Shown here: positions 18,436-26,703 of the stretch, in pieces
Position numbering within the stretch: position 1 is the first letter of the stretch
How the letters are laid out: each line of letters starts with the position of its first letter
NCBI GenBank assembly: GCA_963720475.1
Contig: OY970394.1
Coordinates: forward strand, 2,418,001 to 2,482,000
Length of the DNA stretch: 64,000 nt
Reading direction: 5' to 3'
DNA from: G963720475 sp963720475
GTDB lineage: Bacteria; Actinomycetota; Thermoleophilia; Solirubrobacterales; Thermoleophilaceae
The notes under the pieces: generated by a model
Database searches by the model: none
What the model saw: the letters and a program-made list of their open reading frames with translations, nothing else
What the model was told of the DNA's origin: nothing
Translations under genes and position numbers: made by a program

Positions 18436-18930
18436 CTAGTCGCCGTTCTCGATGAAGCGCCTGCGCGACTCTTCGATCTCCTTGACGGCGTCGGCCCTGG
18501 AGTACCAGCCGTCCACCGTCACCTTCTTGCGCTCGAGGTCCTTGTAGATCGAGAAGAAGTGCTCGATCTCGTCCTGCAGCTGCTTGGGGATGTCGTCGAG
18601 CTGCTCGTGGGTGTTCCACTGCGGATCCGTCAGCGGCACGCACAGCACCTTGTCGTCGATCCCCTTGTCGTCCTCCATCCGGAAGAGCGCGATCGGCTTG
18701 ACGTGGATCAGGCAGCCGGGGAACGTCGGCTCGGAGACGCAGACGCAGACATCGAGGGGATCACTGTCGAGGCTGAGGGTGTCCGGGATGAAGCCGTAGT
18801 CGGTCGGGTAAACGACCGAGGAGAAGAGGAAGCGGTCGAGCTTGATCGTGTCGAGCTCGTGGTCGTACTCGTACTTGTTGCGCGAGCCCTTCGGGATCTC
18901 GATGATGCAGTCGAAGTAGTCGTCGGCCAC
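18436..18930 (-). CDS. ppa: Family I inorganic pyrophosphatase
   Basis: A 164-residue soluble hydrolase of pyrophosphate. The family signature DSDPLDVCVCV is present, along with IEIPKGSRNKYEYD, YPTDYGFIPDT and KPIALFRMEDDKGIDDK, which carry Lys, Tyr and Asp residues binding PPi and Mg2+. The size fits the short hexameric bacterial form. It is followed by uppP in the same direction and is divergent from a small membrane protein. Confidence 0.96.
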   Translation of the reverse strand: MADDYFDCIIEIPKGSRNKYEYDHELDTIKLDRFLFSSVVYPTDYGFIPDTLSLDSDPLDVCVCVSEPTFPGCLIHVKPIALFRMEDDKGIDDKVLCVPLTDPQWNTHEQLDDIPKQLQDEIEHFFSIYKDLERKKVTVDGWYSRADAVKEIEESRRRFIENGD

Positions 18931-18979
18931 TGTGCGCGACTCTAACCGCTTCCGTGGGGCGCGCTAGAGTGTCGGGCGT

Positions 18980-19243
18980 ATGCGGGCGCGTGTGACAACG
19001 GTCGCGGTAGCGGTCTTCTGCGGCGCCCTGGCGCTCGCACCCGAGGCGCTCGCGAAGCAGGCGAGCGACAACGGCGATGGCTTCGCCGGCGAGCTGACGG
19101 ACAAGTACGTCACGTTCTTCTCGCTCGGCGTGCTGCTCTTCTTCCTATTCGTGATCTGTCTCTTCAGCACGATCCAGTACCTGCTCGACCGCCGCAAGAA
19201 GCAGAAGCAGGCGATTGAGTTGCATACGCCCGCCGGCTGGTAA
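18980..19243 (+). CDS. Small single-pass membrane protein with signal sequence
   Basis: An 87-residue protein. An N-terminal signal-like segment (TTVAVAVFCGALALAPEALA) is followed by a short polar stretch and one strong membrane helix (FFSLGVLLFFLFVICLFSTIQYLL), ending in a basic DRRKKQKQ tail. No known family. It is divergent from ppa, about 50 bp away, and abuts the stop of the convergent SnoaL-like gene with no gap. Confidence 0.65.
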   Translation: MRARVTTVAVAVFCGALALAPEALAKQASDNGDGFAGELTDKYVTFFSLGVLLFFLFVICLFSTIQYLLDRRKKQKQAIELHTPAGW

Positions 19244-19642
19244 CTACTCCGCGAGGCCCGCGGCGGCTAGCGCGCGGTCGCGCTCACCGAAGTCCTCCCA
19301 GCGACACATCAGACCGTCGCGAAACTCGATCACGCCCGCGCCGGGAACCCTCGTTTCGGCACCGGACCCACGACCACGGGTGCGGAGCCAGCCGGCCGTG
19401 AACACTCGATTTTCGTCGAGCAGGCGGATTTCGTCGACCTCGATCTCGAACTCCTCGAAGGTGGCGAAGGTGTCCTCCCAGTAACGCCGGAACTCGTCGC
19501 GGCCGCGATAAGCGCCCTCGATCGGCGCGCGGTGTGGGATCCATTCGATCTCGGGGTGTGCGAGTTCCACGATCGCGTCCACGTCGCGCCCTGGGATCAC
19601 CGCGAGCAGGCGATCGATCGACAGGCGGAGATCGGCGGGCAC
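19244..19642 (-). CDS. SnoaL/NTF2-like domain protein
   Basis: A 132-residue cone-barrel protein of the SnoaL/NTF2 type: IDRLLAVIPGRDVDAIVELAHPEIEW, then YRGRDEFRRYWEDTF and a final strand GVIEFRDGLMCRWEDFGER. Such proteins are small isomerases, cyclases or binding proteins; no function can be assigned. It converges head-on with the small membrane protein. Confidence 0.8.
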   Translation of the reverse strand: MPADLRLSIDRLLAVIPGRDVDAIVELAHPEIEWIPHRAPIEGAYRGRDEFRRYWEDTFATFEEFEIEVDEIRLLDENRVFTAGWLRTRGRGSGAETRVPGAGVIEFRDGLMCRWEDFGERDRALAAAGLAE

Positions 19643-19748
19643 CGCCCCATCGTATTGCGGCCCACCCGCGTTATCAGTCTTTTCACACCACGGGCCGGGT
19701 GGATAGGCAGGATTCCGCTCAAGCGAGATTCCCTCCTCGTTTCTGCTC

Positions 19749-19787
19749 GTGGCTCCGGCGCTCCCCGCCCGGGGCCACTTGCTTTTT
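19749..19787 (+). terminator. Hairpin with T tract upstream of the enoyl-CoA hydratase gene
   Basis: GTGGCTCCGG and CCGGGGCCAC pair as a roughly 10-bp stem (one T-G wobble) around CGCTCCCCGC, followed by TTGCTTTTT. This has the form of an intrinsic terminator on the plus strand. It ends only about 30 bp before the ATG of the hydratase gene, so it could stop antisense readthrough from upstream or act as a leader attenuator. The rest of 19643-19817 shows no gene. Confidence 0.5.
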
Positions 19788-19817
19788 AGGGCCCCGTTTC
19801 TGGCAGGATCCCGCCCG

Positions 19818-20594
19818 ATGGCGACCGACTCGGACCAGGTCCGTTACGAACGCGTCGGCGCGGCTGCGGTCCTCACGATCGACCGCGAGGAGCGCCGCAA
19901 CGCGGTTGACGGCCCGACGGCCGCGCTGCTCAAGGACGGCTACGAGCGCTTCGTCGCCGACGACGAGGCGCGCGTACTGATCCTCACGGGCGCGGGCGGT
20001 GTCTCGTTCTGCGCCGGCGCCGACCTCAAGGCGATCGAGACGTTCGGCCCGCGGCTCGCGGACCCCGGCGGACCGCTCGGGTTCACGCGCCTGACACCGC
20101 CGAAGCCGACGATCGCGGCGATCTCGGGCTGGTGCCTCGCCGGCGGGATGGAGCTCGCCCTCTGGTGCGACCTGCGGATCGCGGCAGAGGGATCGACGCT
20201 CGGCTTCCCCGAGCGACGTTGGGGAGTCCCGCTGATCGACGGGGGAACGCAGCGCTTGCCGCGGATAGTCGGCCTCGGCCGCGCGCTCGACATCATCCTC
20301 AGCGGGCGGATGATCGAGGCGGACGAGGCGCACCACATCGGGCTCCTCACCGAGATCGTGCCCGCCGGCAAGCACCTCGACCGCGCGCTGGAGTACGCCG
20401 AGGCACTCGCCGCCTTCCCCCAGATCACGATGCTCGCCGACCGCTCCGCCGCGATCGACGGACTGGGAACGCCGCTGGAAGACGGACTCGCCCGCGAAGC
20501 AGAAGCAGCGCTCGAGACGTTCGAAACCGCGATCTCAGGCGCCGCCCGCTTCGCCTCCGGCGAAGGCCGCGGCGGCGCCGGCGCCGGCGTCTAA
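19818..20594 (+). CDS. Enoyl-CoA hydratase/isomerase (crotonase) family protein
   Basis: A 258-residue crotonase-fold protein. The N-terminus VLTIDREERRNAVDG, the oxyanion-hole segment SFCAGADLKAIETFG and the second loop AISGWCLAGGMELALWCDLRIA are typical. ERRWGVPLIDGG carries the region of the second catalytic glutamate of classical hydratases; here the family residue is uncertain, so hydratase activity cannot be assured. It has no operon partner. The ATG is chosen for consistency with family length. A copy of the structured repeat lies just beyond its stop. Confidence 0.85.
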   Translation: MATDSDQVRYERVGAAAVLTIDREERRNAVDGPTAALLKDGYERFVADDEARVLILTGAGGVSFCAGADLKAIETFGPRLADPGGPLGFTRLTPPKPTIAAISGWCLAGGMELALWCDLRIAAEGSTLGFPERRWGVPLIDGGTQRLPRIVGLGRALDIILSGRMIEADEAHHIGLLTEIVPAGKHLDRALEYAEALAAFPQITMLADRSAAIDGLGTPLEDGLAREAEAALETFETAISGAARFASGEGRGGAGAGV

Positions 20595-20600
20595 GTCAGC

Positions 20601-21593
20601 TTAGTCAAGGCAGGGCTGAAGCCGGACGAGGGCGGCCGCTGAGGGGCGGGCGGAGGCTCTCCCGGCGAGACCGTGGTCGTAGAGGCGGCCTAGGCAGTCG
20701 CCTCCCGTGGACATTGTTAGGTCGAGCGGGAGACGTCGACACGCCGCGCGACCGAGCGTCGAGCGCCAGAGTTTGAAGATGGGCATCAACCGCTTCTCGT
20801 GCTCAGCCTCAATCCGCGCCGTGACTTCGACGTGCTCCTCCAATCCCGACCCGCGCAATTTGGTCGCCAACAACTCGTCGACCTGGAAGATCCCCGACGA
20901 GTTGTTCATCTCGATCTCGATCTGAACCGCCCGCTCCTCCCCCGGCTCGATCCGCACCTCGTCGATCGCCACCGCCGAAAGCGAGTGGATGTTGCGGTGG
21001 CCGGCCTCGAACGGCACGCGCGAGCGACCCTTCGCCATGTCGAGCGCGTCGGCTACGCGCACGATTCCCGCCTCGAGCGTGAACGGATCGCCACGGCGGC
21101 GGTGCCCGATGATCGCGTGCAGCGCCTCCATCGCGACGATCGTCCGCACGGGCTCGGAGTAGATCCCGTCGAGCAGCGAGTCGAGCTTGTCGGCGGCGAG
21201 GAAGAGACTGAACGACTCGTGGTCGGTGCGGTGGATCGCCATCCCGACGCAGTGGAGCAGCGCCCCCGCCGCGACGACGACCTCGGCGTCGCGGGCGGTC
21301 AGCCCGTGGTCGCGGACCACCGAGGGCTCGACGCCGCGACGATCGAGCAGGCGCAGTAGCCGCAGCGCGATGTTCACGACGATCCTGATGTGGACCCACG
21401 AGTGGTCGGACATCCCGAGGCGGGAGGCGTTCACGCCCGCGACGTGCCACCACGCCTTCAGCTGCTCGTCGCCGTTGGCAGCCGCGAGCAGCGCCTCGAG
21501 CTTGCGGTTGCCGCGGGTGGGCGCGTCGATCGCGATCGCGGCGATCGCCTCGGCGGGCGGCGTCGCGCCCGCCCCCTCCCCCGCTTCGCTCAA
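20601..21593 (-). CDS. HD-domain protein in the polyphosphate operon (C-terminus runs into a repeat)
   Basis: A 330-residue protein resembling the COG3294-type metal-dependent phosphohydrolases: MSDHSWVHIRIVVNIALRLL, ALLHCVGMAIHRTDHESFS, ADALDMAKGRSRVPFEAGH and a C-terminal strand-rich part. At the HD position the sequence reads His-Cys (LLHCVG) where relatives have His-Asp, so metal binding may be changed. The last roughly 50 residues (from about FKLWRSTLG) are encoded by, or beside, repeat copy A and do not look like a conserved domain; the ancestral stop was probably upstream. It overlaps ppk1 by 4 bp, suggesting a role in polyphosphate or nucleotide signalling (inference). Confidence 0.75.
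   Translation of the reverse strand: MSEAGEGAGATPPAEAIAAIAIDAPTRGNRKLEALLAAANGDEQLKAWWHVAGVNASRLGMSDHSWVHIRIVVNIALRLLRLLDRRGVEPSVVRDHGLTARDAEVVVAAGALLHCVGMAIHRTDHESFSLFLAADKLDSLLDGIYSEPVRTIVAMEALHAIIGHRRRGDPFTLEAGIVRVADALDMAKGRSRVPFEAGHRNIHSLSAVAIDEVRIEPGEERAVQIEIEMNNSSGIFQVDELLATKLRGSGLEEHVEVTARIEAEHEKRLMPIFKLWRSTLGRAACRRLPLDLTMSTGGDCLGRLYDHGLAGRASARPSAAALVRLQPCLD
20658..20733. repeat. Copy A of the dispersed structured element (about 76 nt)
   Basis: On the plus strand TCTCCC and GGGAGA pair as the outer stem, then GC/GC, an internal GA/GA loop, GACC/GGTC, and an inner hairpin GAGGCG...CGCCTC. The conserved parts are GAGACCGTGGTCGTAG and CATTGTTAGGTCGA. It lies at the 3' junction of two convergent genes and is read through as the C-terminus of the HD protein. 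Confidence 0.65.
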
Positions 21594-23734
21594 AGCGACG
21601 AGCTCTCGGCGCTCGCGCGCGCGAGCGCGAGTTCCATCAGCTCGGCATGCACGCTGCGCTCGCCACCGCGCTGCCGCGTCCAGGTTCCGTCCGCGGCGAG
21701 CTCCCAGGAGAACGTGTCATCGGCGAAGCAGCGCTCGAGCGTGTCCTCGAGCTCGGCGCGGAGCTCGGCATCCTGCACCGGGCAGAGCAGCTCGACGCGG
21801 TCGTCGAGGTTACGCGGCATCAGGTCGGCCGAACCGATCCAGTAGTCGCGATCGCCGTTGCGCTGAAAACCGTAGATGCGCGAGTGCTCGAGGAACCGGC
21901 CGACGATCGAGGTTACCCGGATGTTCTCGCTCACCCCGGGCACGCCCGGCCGAAGGCGGCAGATCCCGCGGATGTTCAGGTCCACGCGGACGCCGGCCTG
22001 GGAGGCCTCGTAGAGGGCCTCGATACAGCGGCGGTCGACGAGCGAGTTCATCTTCATCACGATCCGGCTCTCGGCGCCCTCGCGATGCGCCTCGATCGTC
22101 TTGCGAATCTCGTCGAGGATCCCGTTGCGGGTGTGCTCCGGTGAGACGAGCACCTCGCGGTAGCTCTCCTGGCGGCCGAAGCCGGTCAACGAGTTGAACA
22201 GGTGGGCGACGTCGGCCGTGATCCCGGGGTTGACGGTGAACAGACCGAAGTCCTCGTAGAGGCGGGCGGTGTCGGCGTGGTAGTTGCCGGTGCCGATGTG
22301 GACGTAGTGGCGCACGCCGCTGCCCTCCTTGCGCACGACCAGGAGCGCCTTCGCGTGCGTCTTCAACCCCGGCAGGCCGTGGACGACGTGGGCACCGACC
22401 TCCTCCAGCGCGCGCGCCCAGACGATGTTCGTTCGCTCGTCGAAGCGAGCCTTTAGCTCGAGCAGTGCGACCGCCTGCTTGCCCGCCTCGGCCGCCTTGA
22501 TCAGCGCAGGGATCAGCGTCGAGTCCTCCGAGGTGCGGTACACGGTCATCTTGATCGCGAGGACGTCGGGGTCGTCGACCGCCTGTTCGAGGAAGCGCTC
22601 GACGCTCGTCGCAAACGAGTCGTACGGGTGATGCACGAGCAGGTCGCGCTCACGCATCGCAGCGAAGATGTCGGCCTTCTCGCCCTCCTCCACGTGGAAG
22701 ACCGGCGGCGTGAGCGGACTCCACGACTTCTCGCGCAGGTCGGAGTGGCCGTCGAGCTTGTACAGCTCCCACAGGTCGGTCATGTCGATCAGGCCGCTGG
22801 CGTCGTAGACCTGGCGCTCCTCGAGCTGGAGCGACTCGACAAGGAAAGCTCGCAGCTCCGGGTCGATCCTGGCATCGACCTCGAGCCGGACGACCTCGCC
22901 GAAGCGGCGCCGGCGGAGCTCGTCCTCGACCGCGCGCAAGAGGTCGTTCGCCTCGTCGGACACGGTGAAGTCCGCGTCGCGGGTGACGCGGAACGAGGCG
23001 TGGCGGATGATCTCGACGCCCGGGAACAGCTCGCCGAGGTGGCGCGCGATCACCTCCTCGAGGGGAATGAACACGCCCTTTCCGATCTCGAGGAAGCGCG
23101 GCAGGACCTCCTTCGGCACCTTCACGCGCGCGAAGGTCTCGTTGCCCGTCTCGGGATCGCGCAACCAGACGGCGATGCTGAGCGAGAGGTTCGAGATGTA
23201 GGGGAACGGACGGCCGGGACCGACAGCGAGCGGCGTGAGGACGGGATAGATCTGCTCGTGGAAACGCTCGTCGAGCTTGGCGAGCTCGTCGGCGTTGCAC
23301 TCGTCCACCGAGGTGATCCGGATGCCCTGCTCCGCGAGCGCCGGGCGGATGTGCTCGCTGTACTGCCGCCAGTGACGCTCGTCGAGCTCGCGCACGCGCG
23401 CCGCGATGAGATCGAGCGTCTCCGTTGGCGCCAGCCCGTCGTCGCCCGGAGTGTCGATCCCCGCGTCGACCTGGTCGTGCAGGCCGGCGACGCGCACCAT
23501 GAAGAACTCGTCGAGATTCGAGTCATAGATCGCGAGGAACTTGAGCCGCTCGAGCAGCGGCATCTCGTCGCCCTCCGCGAGCTGGAGGACGCGATCATTG
23601 AAGTCCACCCACGAGATCTCGCGGTTCCAGTAAAGCTCCGCGGCGTCCAGCGCGGGCGGGCCCGGCGCAGCAGCGGGTGCCGGCGTAGGTGCCGGAGCTG
23701 CTGCGGGCTGAGTGGCTTCAGCAGAACGTTCCAT
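21590..23734 (-). CDS. ppk1: Polyphosphate kinase 1
   Basis: A 714-residue PPK1 that polymerises the gamma-phosphate of ATP into polyphosphate. The N-domain YWNREISWVDFNDRVLQLAE and FFMVRVAGL are typical. The autophosphorylated histidine is in GLPGLKTHAKALLVVR (about residue 458) and the second in HIGTGNYHADTARLYEDFGLFT. The C-domain has GICRLRPGVPGVSENI and LMPRNLDDRVEL. A Pro/Ala-rich leader of about 28 residues precedes the conserved start. It lies between CHAD and HD genes in one operon. Confidence 0.97.
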   Translation of the reverse strand: MERSAEATQPAAAPAPTPAPAAAPGPPALDAAELYWNREISWVDFNDRVLQLAEGDEMPLLERLKFLAIYDSNLDEFFMVRVAGLHDQVDAGIDTPGDDGLAPTETLDLIAARVRELDERHWRQYSEHIRPALAEQGIRITSVDECNADELAKLDERFHEQIYPVLTPLAVGPGRPFPYISNLSLSIAVWLRDPETGNETFARVKVPKEVLPRFLEIGKGVFIPLEEVIARHLGELFPGVEIIRHASFRVTRDADFTVSDEANDLLRAVEDELRRRRFGEVVRLEVDARIDPELRAFLVESLQLEERQVYDASGLIDMTDLWELYKLDGHSDLREKSWSPLTPPVFHVEEGEKADIFAAMRERDLLVHHPYDSFATSVERFLEQAVDDPDVLAIKMTVYRTSEDSTLIPALIKAAEAGKQAVALLELKARFDERTNIVWARALEEVGAHVVHGLPGLKTHAKALLVVRKEGSGVRHYVHIGTGNYHADTARLYEDFGLFTVNPGITADVAHLFNSLTGFGRQESYREVLVSPEHTRNGILDEIRKTIEAHREGAESRIVMKMNSLVDRRCIEALYEASQAGVRVDLNIRGICRLRPGVPGVSENIRVTSIVGRFLEHSRIYGFQRNGDRDYWIGSADLMPRNLDDRVELLCPVQDAELRAELEDTLERCFADDTFSWELAADGTWTRQRGGERSVHAELMELALARASAESSSL

Positions 23735-23754
23735 ATGTCCGCGTGGACTCCCTC

Positions 23755-24402
23755 CTACGATCTGCTGGCAACGCGCTTCATGGTATCGCGCTGCGTAGCC
23801 CTGCTTGCAGGCGTGCGTGCATCACCGGCCTGTGGCGCCGCCACAGTCGGCCGCGCGGGCCGAGCGAGGTCGCGCTCGAGCCGGCGGCGGAAGTCCTCGC
23901 TCTCGAACTTCCCCCAGAGCGTCACGAAGCGGCGATAGAGAACCTTGCGCCTGGCACGCAGGTGCGTCGCGAGCGCCTCGAGGCCTCGGTAGCGGGCGCG
24001 GTTAGGCGCTTCCTTTGCCGCCCGAGGCGAGAGGTCTTCGACGTCATCCGGCACCGCCCGGGCGACAGCAGCGGCGTCGGCCGTTCTGAGCTCGTTCATG
24101 TGCGCCTCGACCCGCGGCAGCATCACGTCGCAGTCGTGAATGCCGCCGAGCAGGTCTTGGAGCTCGCGCGCTCGGGCTGCCGCGCCGCGAGCCGGAGCTC
24201 CGAAAGCGGGCTCGCTGATCTCGAGCACGTAGCGCAGGCGCTTTGCGGCGATTCGCATGTCGTGCAGCTCCTCGACGGCGTCCTCGTCGCGGGCCGCGCG
24301 ATCGAAGGAGTAGAGCTCATCCGTCCGCACTCGGATGATCCGCCGGGCGTTGGCGAACAAAGTGTCGTCCGGGTCCAGCCGCTTGACCTTGCGCGCCTTC
24401 AC
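23755..24402 (-). CDS. CHAD domain protein 1 (polyphosphate-associated)
   Basis: A 215-residue alpha-helical CHAD protein. The conserved histidines and basic residues are in VEELHDMRIAAKRLRYVLEI and LLGGIHDCDVMLPRVEAH. CHAD domains bind polyphosphate and can target proteins to polyphosphate granules; there is no CYTH partner domain here. A basic, Ala/Arg-rich C-terminus may add affinity. It overlaps the neighbouring CHAD gene by 4 bp and precedes ppk1 by 20 bp. Confidence 0.88.
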   Translation of the reverse strand: MKARKVKRLDPDDTLFANARRIIRVRTDELYSFDRAARDEDAVEELHDMRIAAKRLRYVLEISEPAFGAPARGAAARARELQDLLGGIHDCDVMLPRVEAHMNELRTADAAAVARAVPDDVEDLSPRAAKEAPNRARYRGLEALATHLRARRKVLYRRFVTLWGKFESEDFRRRLERDLARPARPTVAAPQAGDARTPASRATQRDTMKRVASRS

Positions 24403-24878
24403 ACCGCCTCCACCTGGTGCGCAAAGCGCCGCAGGCGCTCCTCCAAACGACCTTCGCGCACATCGCCGAGCATCTCTGCAAGACGATCGTTCGCCACCTC
24501 CTGCTCGGCGCGCAGCTCGTCGGCGAGGCTCTCGATACCCGGGCGGGCTTCCGGACCGAGCTCGTCCGCGGCGACCCCGAGCTCCGCGAGTGCGACATCT
24601 GCGTCACGTCGGGCTCCGAGCGCGTCAGCCAGCGCCTTCACCTCCCGCAAGACGCGCTTGTGCTCCTTTTTCGGGAACGCGGGCGCGAACAGCTCGAGGC
24701 TCGCTCGCAGGCGGCGGCTGGCGACCCGCATGTTGTGGACGCGCTTTATGTCGGCGGTATCGAGCACACGCCGGCCATGCTCGAAGAGCTCGTCGGCCCT
24801 GGTCTCGACCGCGCACGCCGCGGCGACCCGAAAGGGGGTTTGAGGGCCCAGGCCCGGGATGGCGCGTGCTTTGGCCAC
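24399..24878 (-). CDS. CHAD domain protein 2 (short)
   Basis: A 159-residue CHAD protein with KRVHNMRVASRRLRASLEL and ALGARRDADVAL, the two conserved histidine/basic blocks, but it is shorter than a full two-repeat CHAD domain. Overlapping its neighbour by 4 bp, the two might together form a complete helical bundle. The pair sits between ppx and ppk1, which ties it to polyphosphate. Confidence 0.85.
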   Translation of the reverse strand: MAKARAIPGLGPQTPFRVAAACAVETRADELFEHGRRVLDTADIKRVHNMRVASRRLRASLELFAPAFPKKEHKRVLREVKALADALGARRDADVALAELGVAADELGPEARPGIESLADELRAEQEVANDRLAEMLGDVREGRLEERLRRFAHQVEAV

Positions 24879-24917
24879 TCGGCGGTGATTATCACCGAAA
24901 TTGCGGTCTTGCCCGAG

Positions 24918-25787
24918 TCACCCGGCGACCTCGAGGATGACGCCCTCGCGCAACCCGCCGCGGCCGACCCGGAGCGGGGCTGCCAGCCGCTGCGCGACCG
25001 CGTCGAGCAGCGCGATTCCGGCGGGCAGCAACCTGATCCGCTCGGGTGCGAGTCCGAGCACGGGCGCCAACTCCTCGGCCGGAGCGGATGCGAGTGTGCG
25101 AAGGGCCCGCTCGCACGCCTCCGCACTCAGCTCACCGCCCGCGAGGCGCCGGAGCGAGGTCGCGCTTCCTCCGACTGCGATCGCGAGCTCGCACGACGGG
25201 ACAGACACGCCCGCGAGCGCATCGGACGCTTCGGCCTGCAACTCCTCGAGCATCTCGCCGGTCGGCGGGTCCGTGCCGGTCAGCCGCTCGGCCATCACGC
25301 CGGAACCGAGCGGCAAGGAGGTCGACCACGTCACTCCCTCTGCCTCGGTGCCGAACGCGAGCTCGGTCGAACCGCCGCCGACGTCGACCACGGCCACCGT
25401 TCCCCGCAGAGCGCCGTCGTAGGTTCGCGTCGCGCCCAGAAAGGCGAGCCGGGCCTCCTCCGCGTCGGAGAGGACCCGCAGGCGGATACCGCAACCCGCT
25501 TCGATCGCATTCGCGAGCTCATCCCTGTTGCGTGCGCGGCGCATCGCCGCGGTGCCGACGACGACGATCTCGCGCGCGCCCTCCTCCCGGGCGATGGCCG
25601 CCTGGTCGGCAACGGCCGCGGCGGTCAGCGCGATCGCGCGCGCGTCCACGCGCCCGTTGCGCGCAAGCCCGGGGCCGACCTCCGTGAACGCGCGCACGGC
25701 GCGCAGCTCCCGCAGCCCGCCCCCGACGATCTCGGCCACAAGCAGGCGGGTGGTGTTGGTCCCGACGTCGATGCAGGCGCAGGCCAA
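24918..25787 (-). CDS. ppx: Exopolyphosphatase/Ppx-GppA family phosphatase (short form)
   Basis: A 289-residue ASKHA-fold enzyme. The phosphate-1 loop is CIDVGTNTTRLLVAEI and the phosphate-2 loop VVDVGGGSTELAFGTE, with GTAAMRRARN between them and AIAVGGSATSLRRL later. It ends after the catalytic core, lacking the C-terminal HD-like domain of long Ppx, as in actinobacterial short Ppx proteins. It could degrade polyphosphate or pppGpp. The start is TTG. It leads the operon ppx-CHAD-CHAD-ppk1-HD, putting synthesis and breakdown of polyphosphate together. Confidence 0.92.
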   Translation of the reverse strand: MACACIDVGTNTTRLLVAEIVGGGLRELRAVRAFTEVGPGLARNGRVDARAIALTAAAVADQAAIAREEGAREIVVVGTAAMRRARNRDELANAIEAGCGIRLRVLSDAEEARLAFLGATRTYDGALRGTVAVVDVGGGSTELAFGTEAEGVTWSTSLPLGSGVMAERLTGTDPPTGEMLEELQAEASDALAGVSVPSCELAIAVGGSATSLRRLAGGELSAEACERALRTLASAPAEELAPVLGLAPERIRLLPAGIALLDAVAQRLAAPLRVGRGGLREGVILEVAG

Positions 25788-25833
25788 GGAGGCCAGAGCC
25801 TAGCCCGGCTCTTGGGTTGGCATAGTCCCGCCC

Positions 25834-26703
25834 GTGAGCGAGGCCGCGATTTCTGTAACCGACCTGCGCAAGTCCTACGGGCCTGTCGAGGCCGTGCGCG
25901 GGCTGACCTTCAGCGTCGAGCGGGGCGAGATCTTCGGCTTGCTCGGGCCCAACGGCGCAGGCAAGACGACGACGGTCGAGATCCTCGAGGGCTACCGCGA
26001 GCGCAGCACGGGCCAAGTGGCCGTCCTCGGGCGCGACCCGGCCGCTGCCGATCGCGACCTGCGCCAGAGGGTGGGGATCGTGCTGCAGTCCAGCGGCCTC
26101 TACCCGCGCGTGAGCGTGCGCGAGGTCGTGGCGCACTTCGCCTGCCTCTACCCCGCGCCGCGCGACCCCGAGGAGACGATCGCGCTCGTCGGCCTGACCG
26201 AGAAGGCGGACACTCGTACGCGCGAGCTCTCCGGCGGGCAGCGGCGCCGGCTCGACCTCGCGCTCGCACTCGTGGGCGACCCCGAGCTGCTGTTCCTCGA
26301 CGAGCCGACCACCGGCTTCGACCCGGCGGCGCGGCGCACGGCGTGGGAGGCGATCCGGACGCTGCGCGACATCGGCAAGACCGTCCTGCTGACGACCCAC
26401 TACCTCGACGAGGCCCAGGCGCTCGCCGACCGGGTCGCGATCATCAAGGACGGCGTAATCGTTGCCGAGGGCCCGCCGGCCGAGCTTGGCCGCGGCCAGT
26501 CCTCCTACCGCGTCGCGTACAGCGAGAACGGCAGCCGCGTCGAGCTCGAGACCCACGACCCGACCGCGCTCCTCAACGAACTGACCGGCGCGGCGCTCGC
26601 GCGCGGCGAGCGGCTCGAGGGCCTGACCGTCACGCGGCCTTCGCTCGAGGAGGTCTACCTCGAGTTGACCGACGAGGTCGCTGCCGAGGAGGCCCAGCGG
26701 TGA
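25834..26703 (+). CDS. ABC transporter ATP-binding protein (drug/lipid exporter type)
   Basis: A 289-residue ABC-2-type ATPase. Walker A is GPNGAGKTTTVE, the Q-loop region IVLQSSGLYPR, signature ELSGGQRRRLDLALAL, Walker B LLFLDEPTTGFD, and H-loop LLTTHYLDEAQ. A C-terminal regulatory part of about 60 residues follows, as in DrrA-like exporters. The GTG start is 47 bp from the divergent ppx start, a likely shared promoter region. It overlaps its permease by 4 bp. Confidence 0.95.
   Translation: MSEAAISVTDLRKSYGPVEAVRGLTFSVERGEIFGLLGPNGAGKTTTVEILEGYRERSTGQVAVLGRDPAAADRDLRQRVGIVLQSSGLYPRVSVREVVAHFACLYPAPRDPEETIALVGLTEKADTRTRELSGGQRRRLDLALALVGDPELLFLDEPTTGFDPAARRTAWEAIRTLRDIGKTVLLTTHYLDEAQALADRVAIIKDGVIVAEGPPAELGRGQSSYRVAYSENGSRVELETHDPTALLNELTGAALARGERLEGLTVTRPSLEEVYLELTDEVAAEEAQR

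Noticed and set aside
24417..26699. Upstream extension of the ABC permease frame to about 1005 codons
   Set aside because: It crosses the CHAD and ppx genes antisense and the ATPase gene in another frame; the permease starts at the GTG at 26700.
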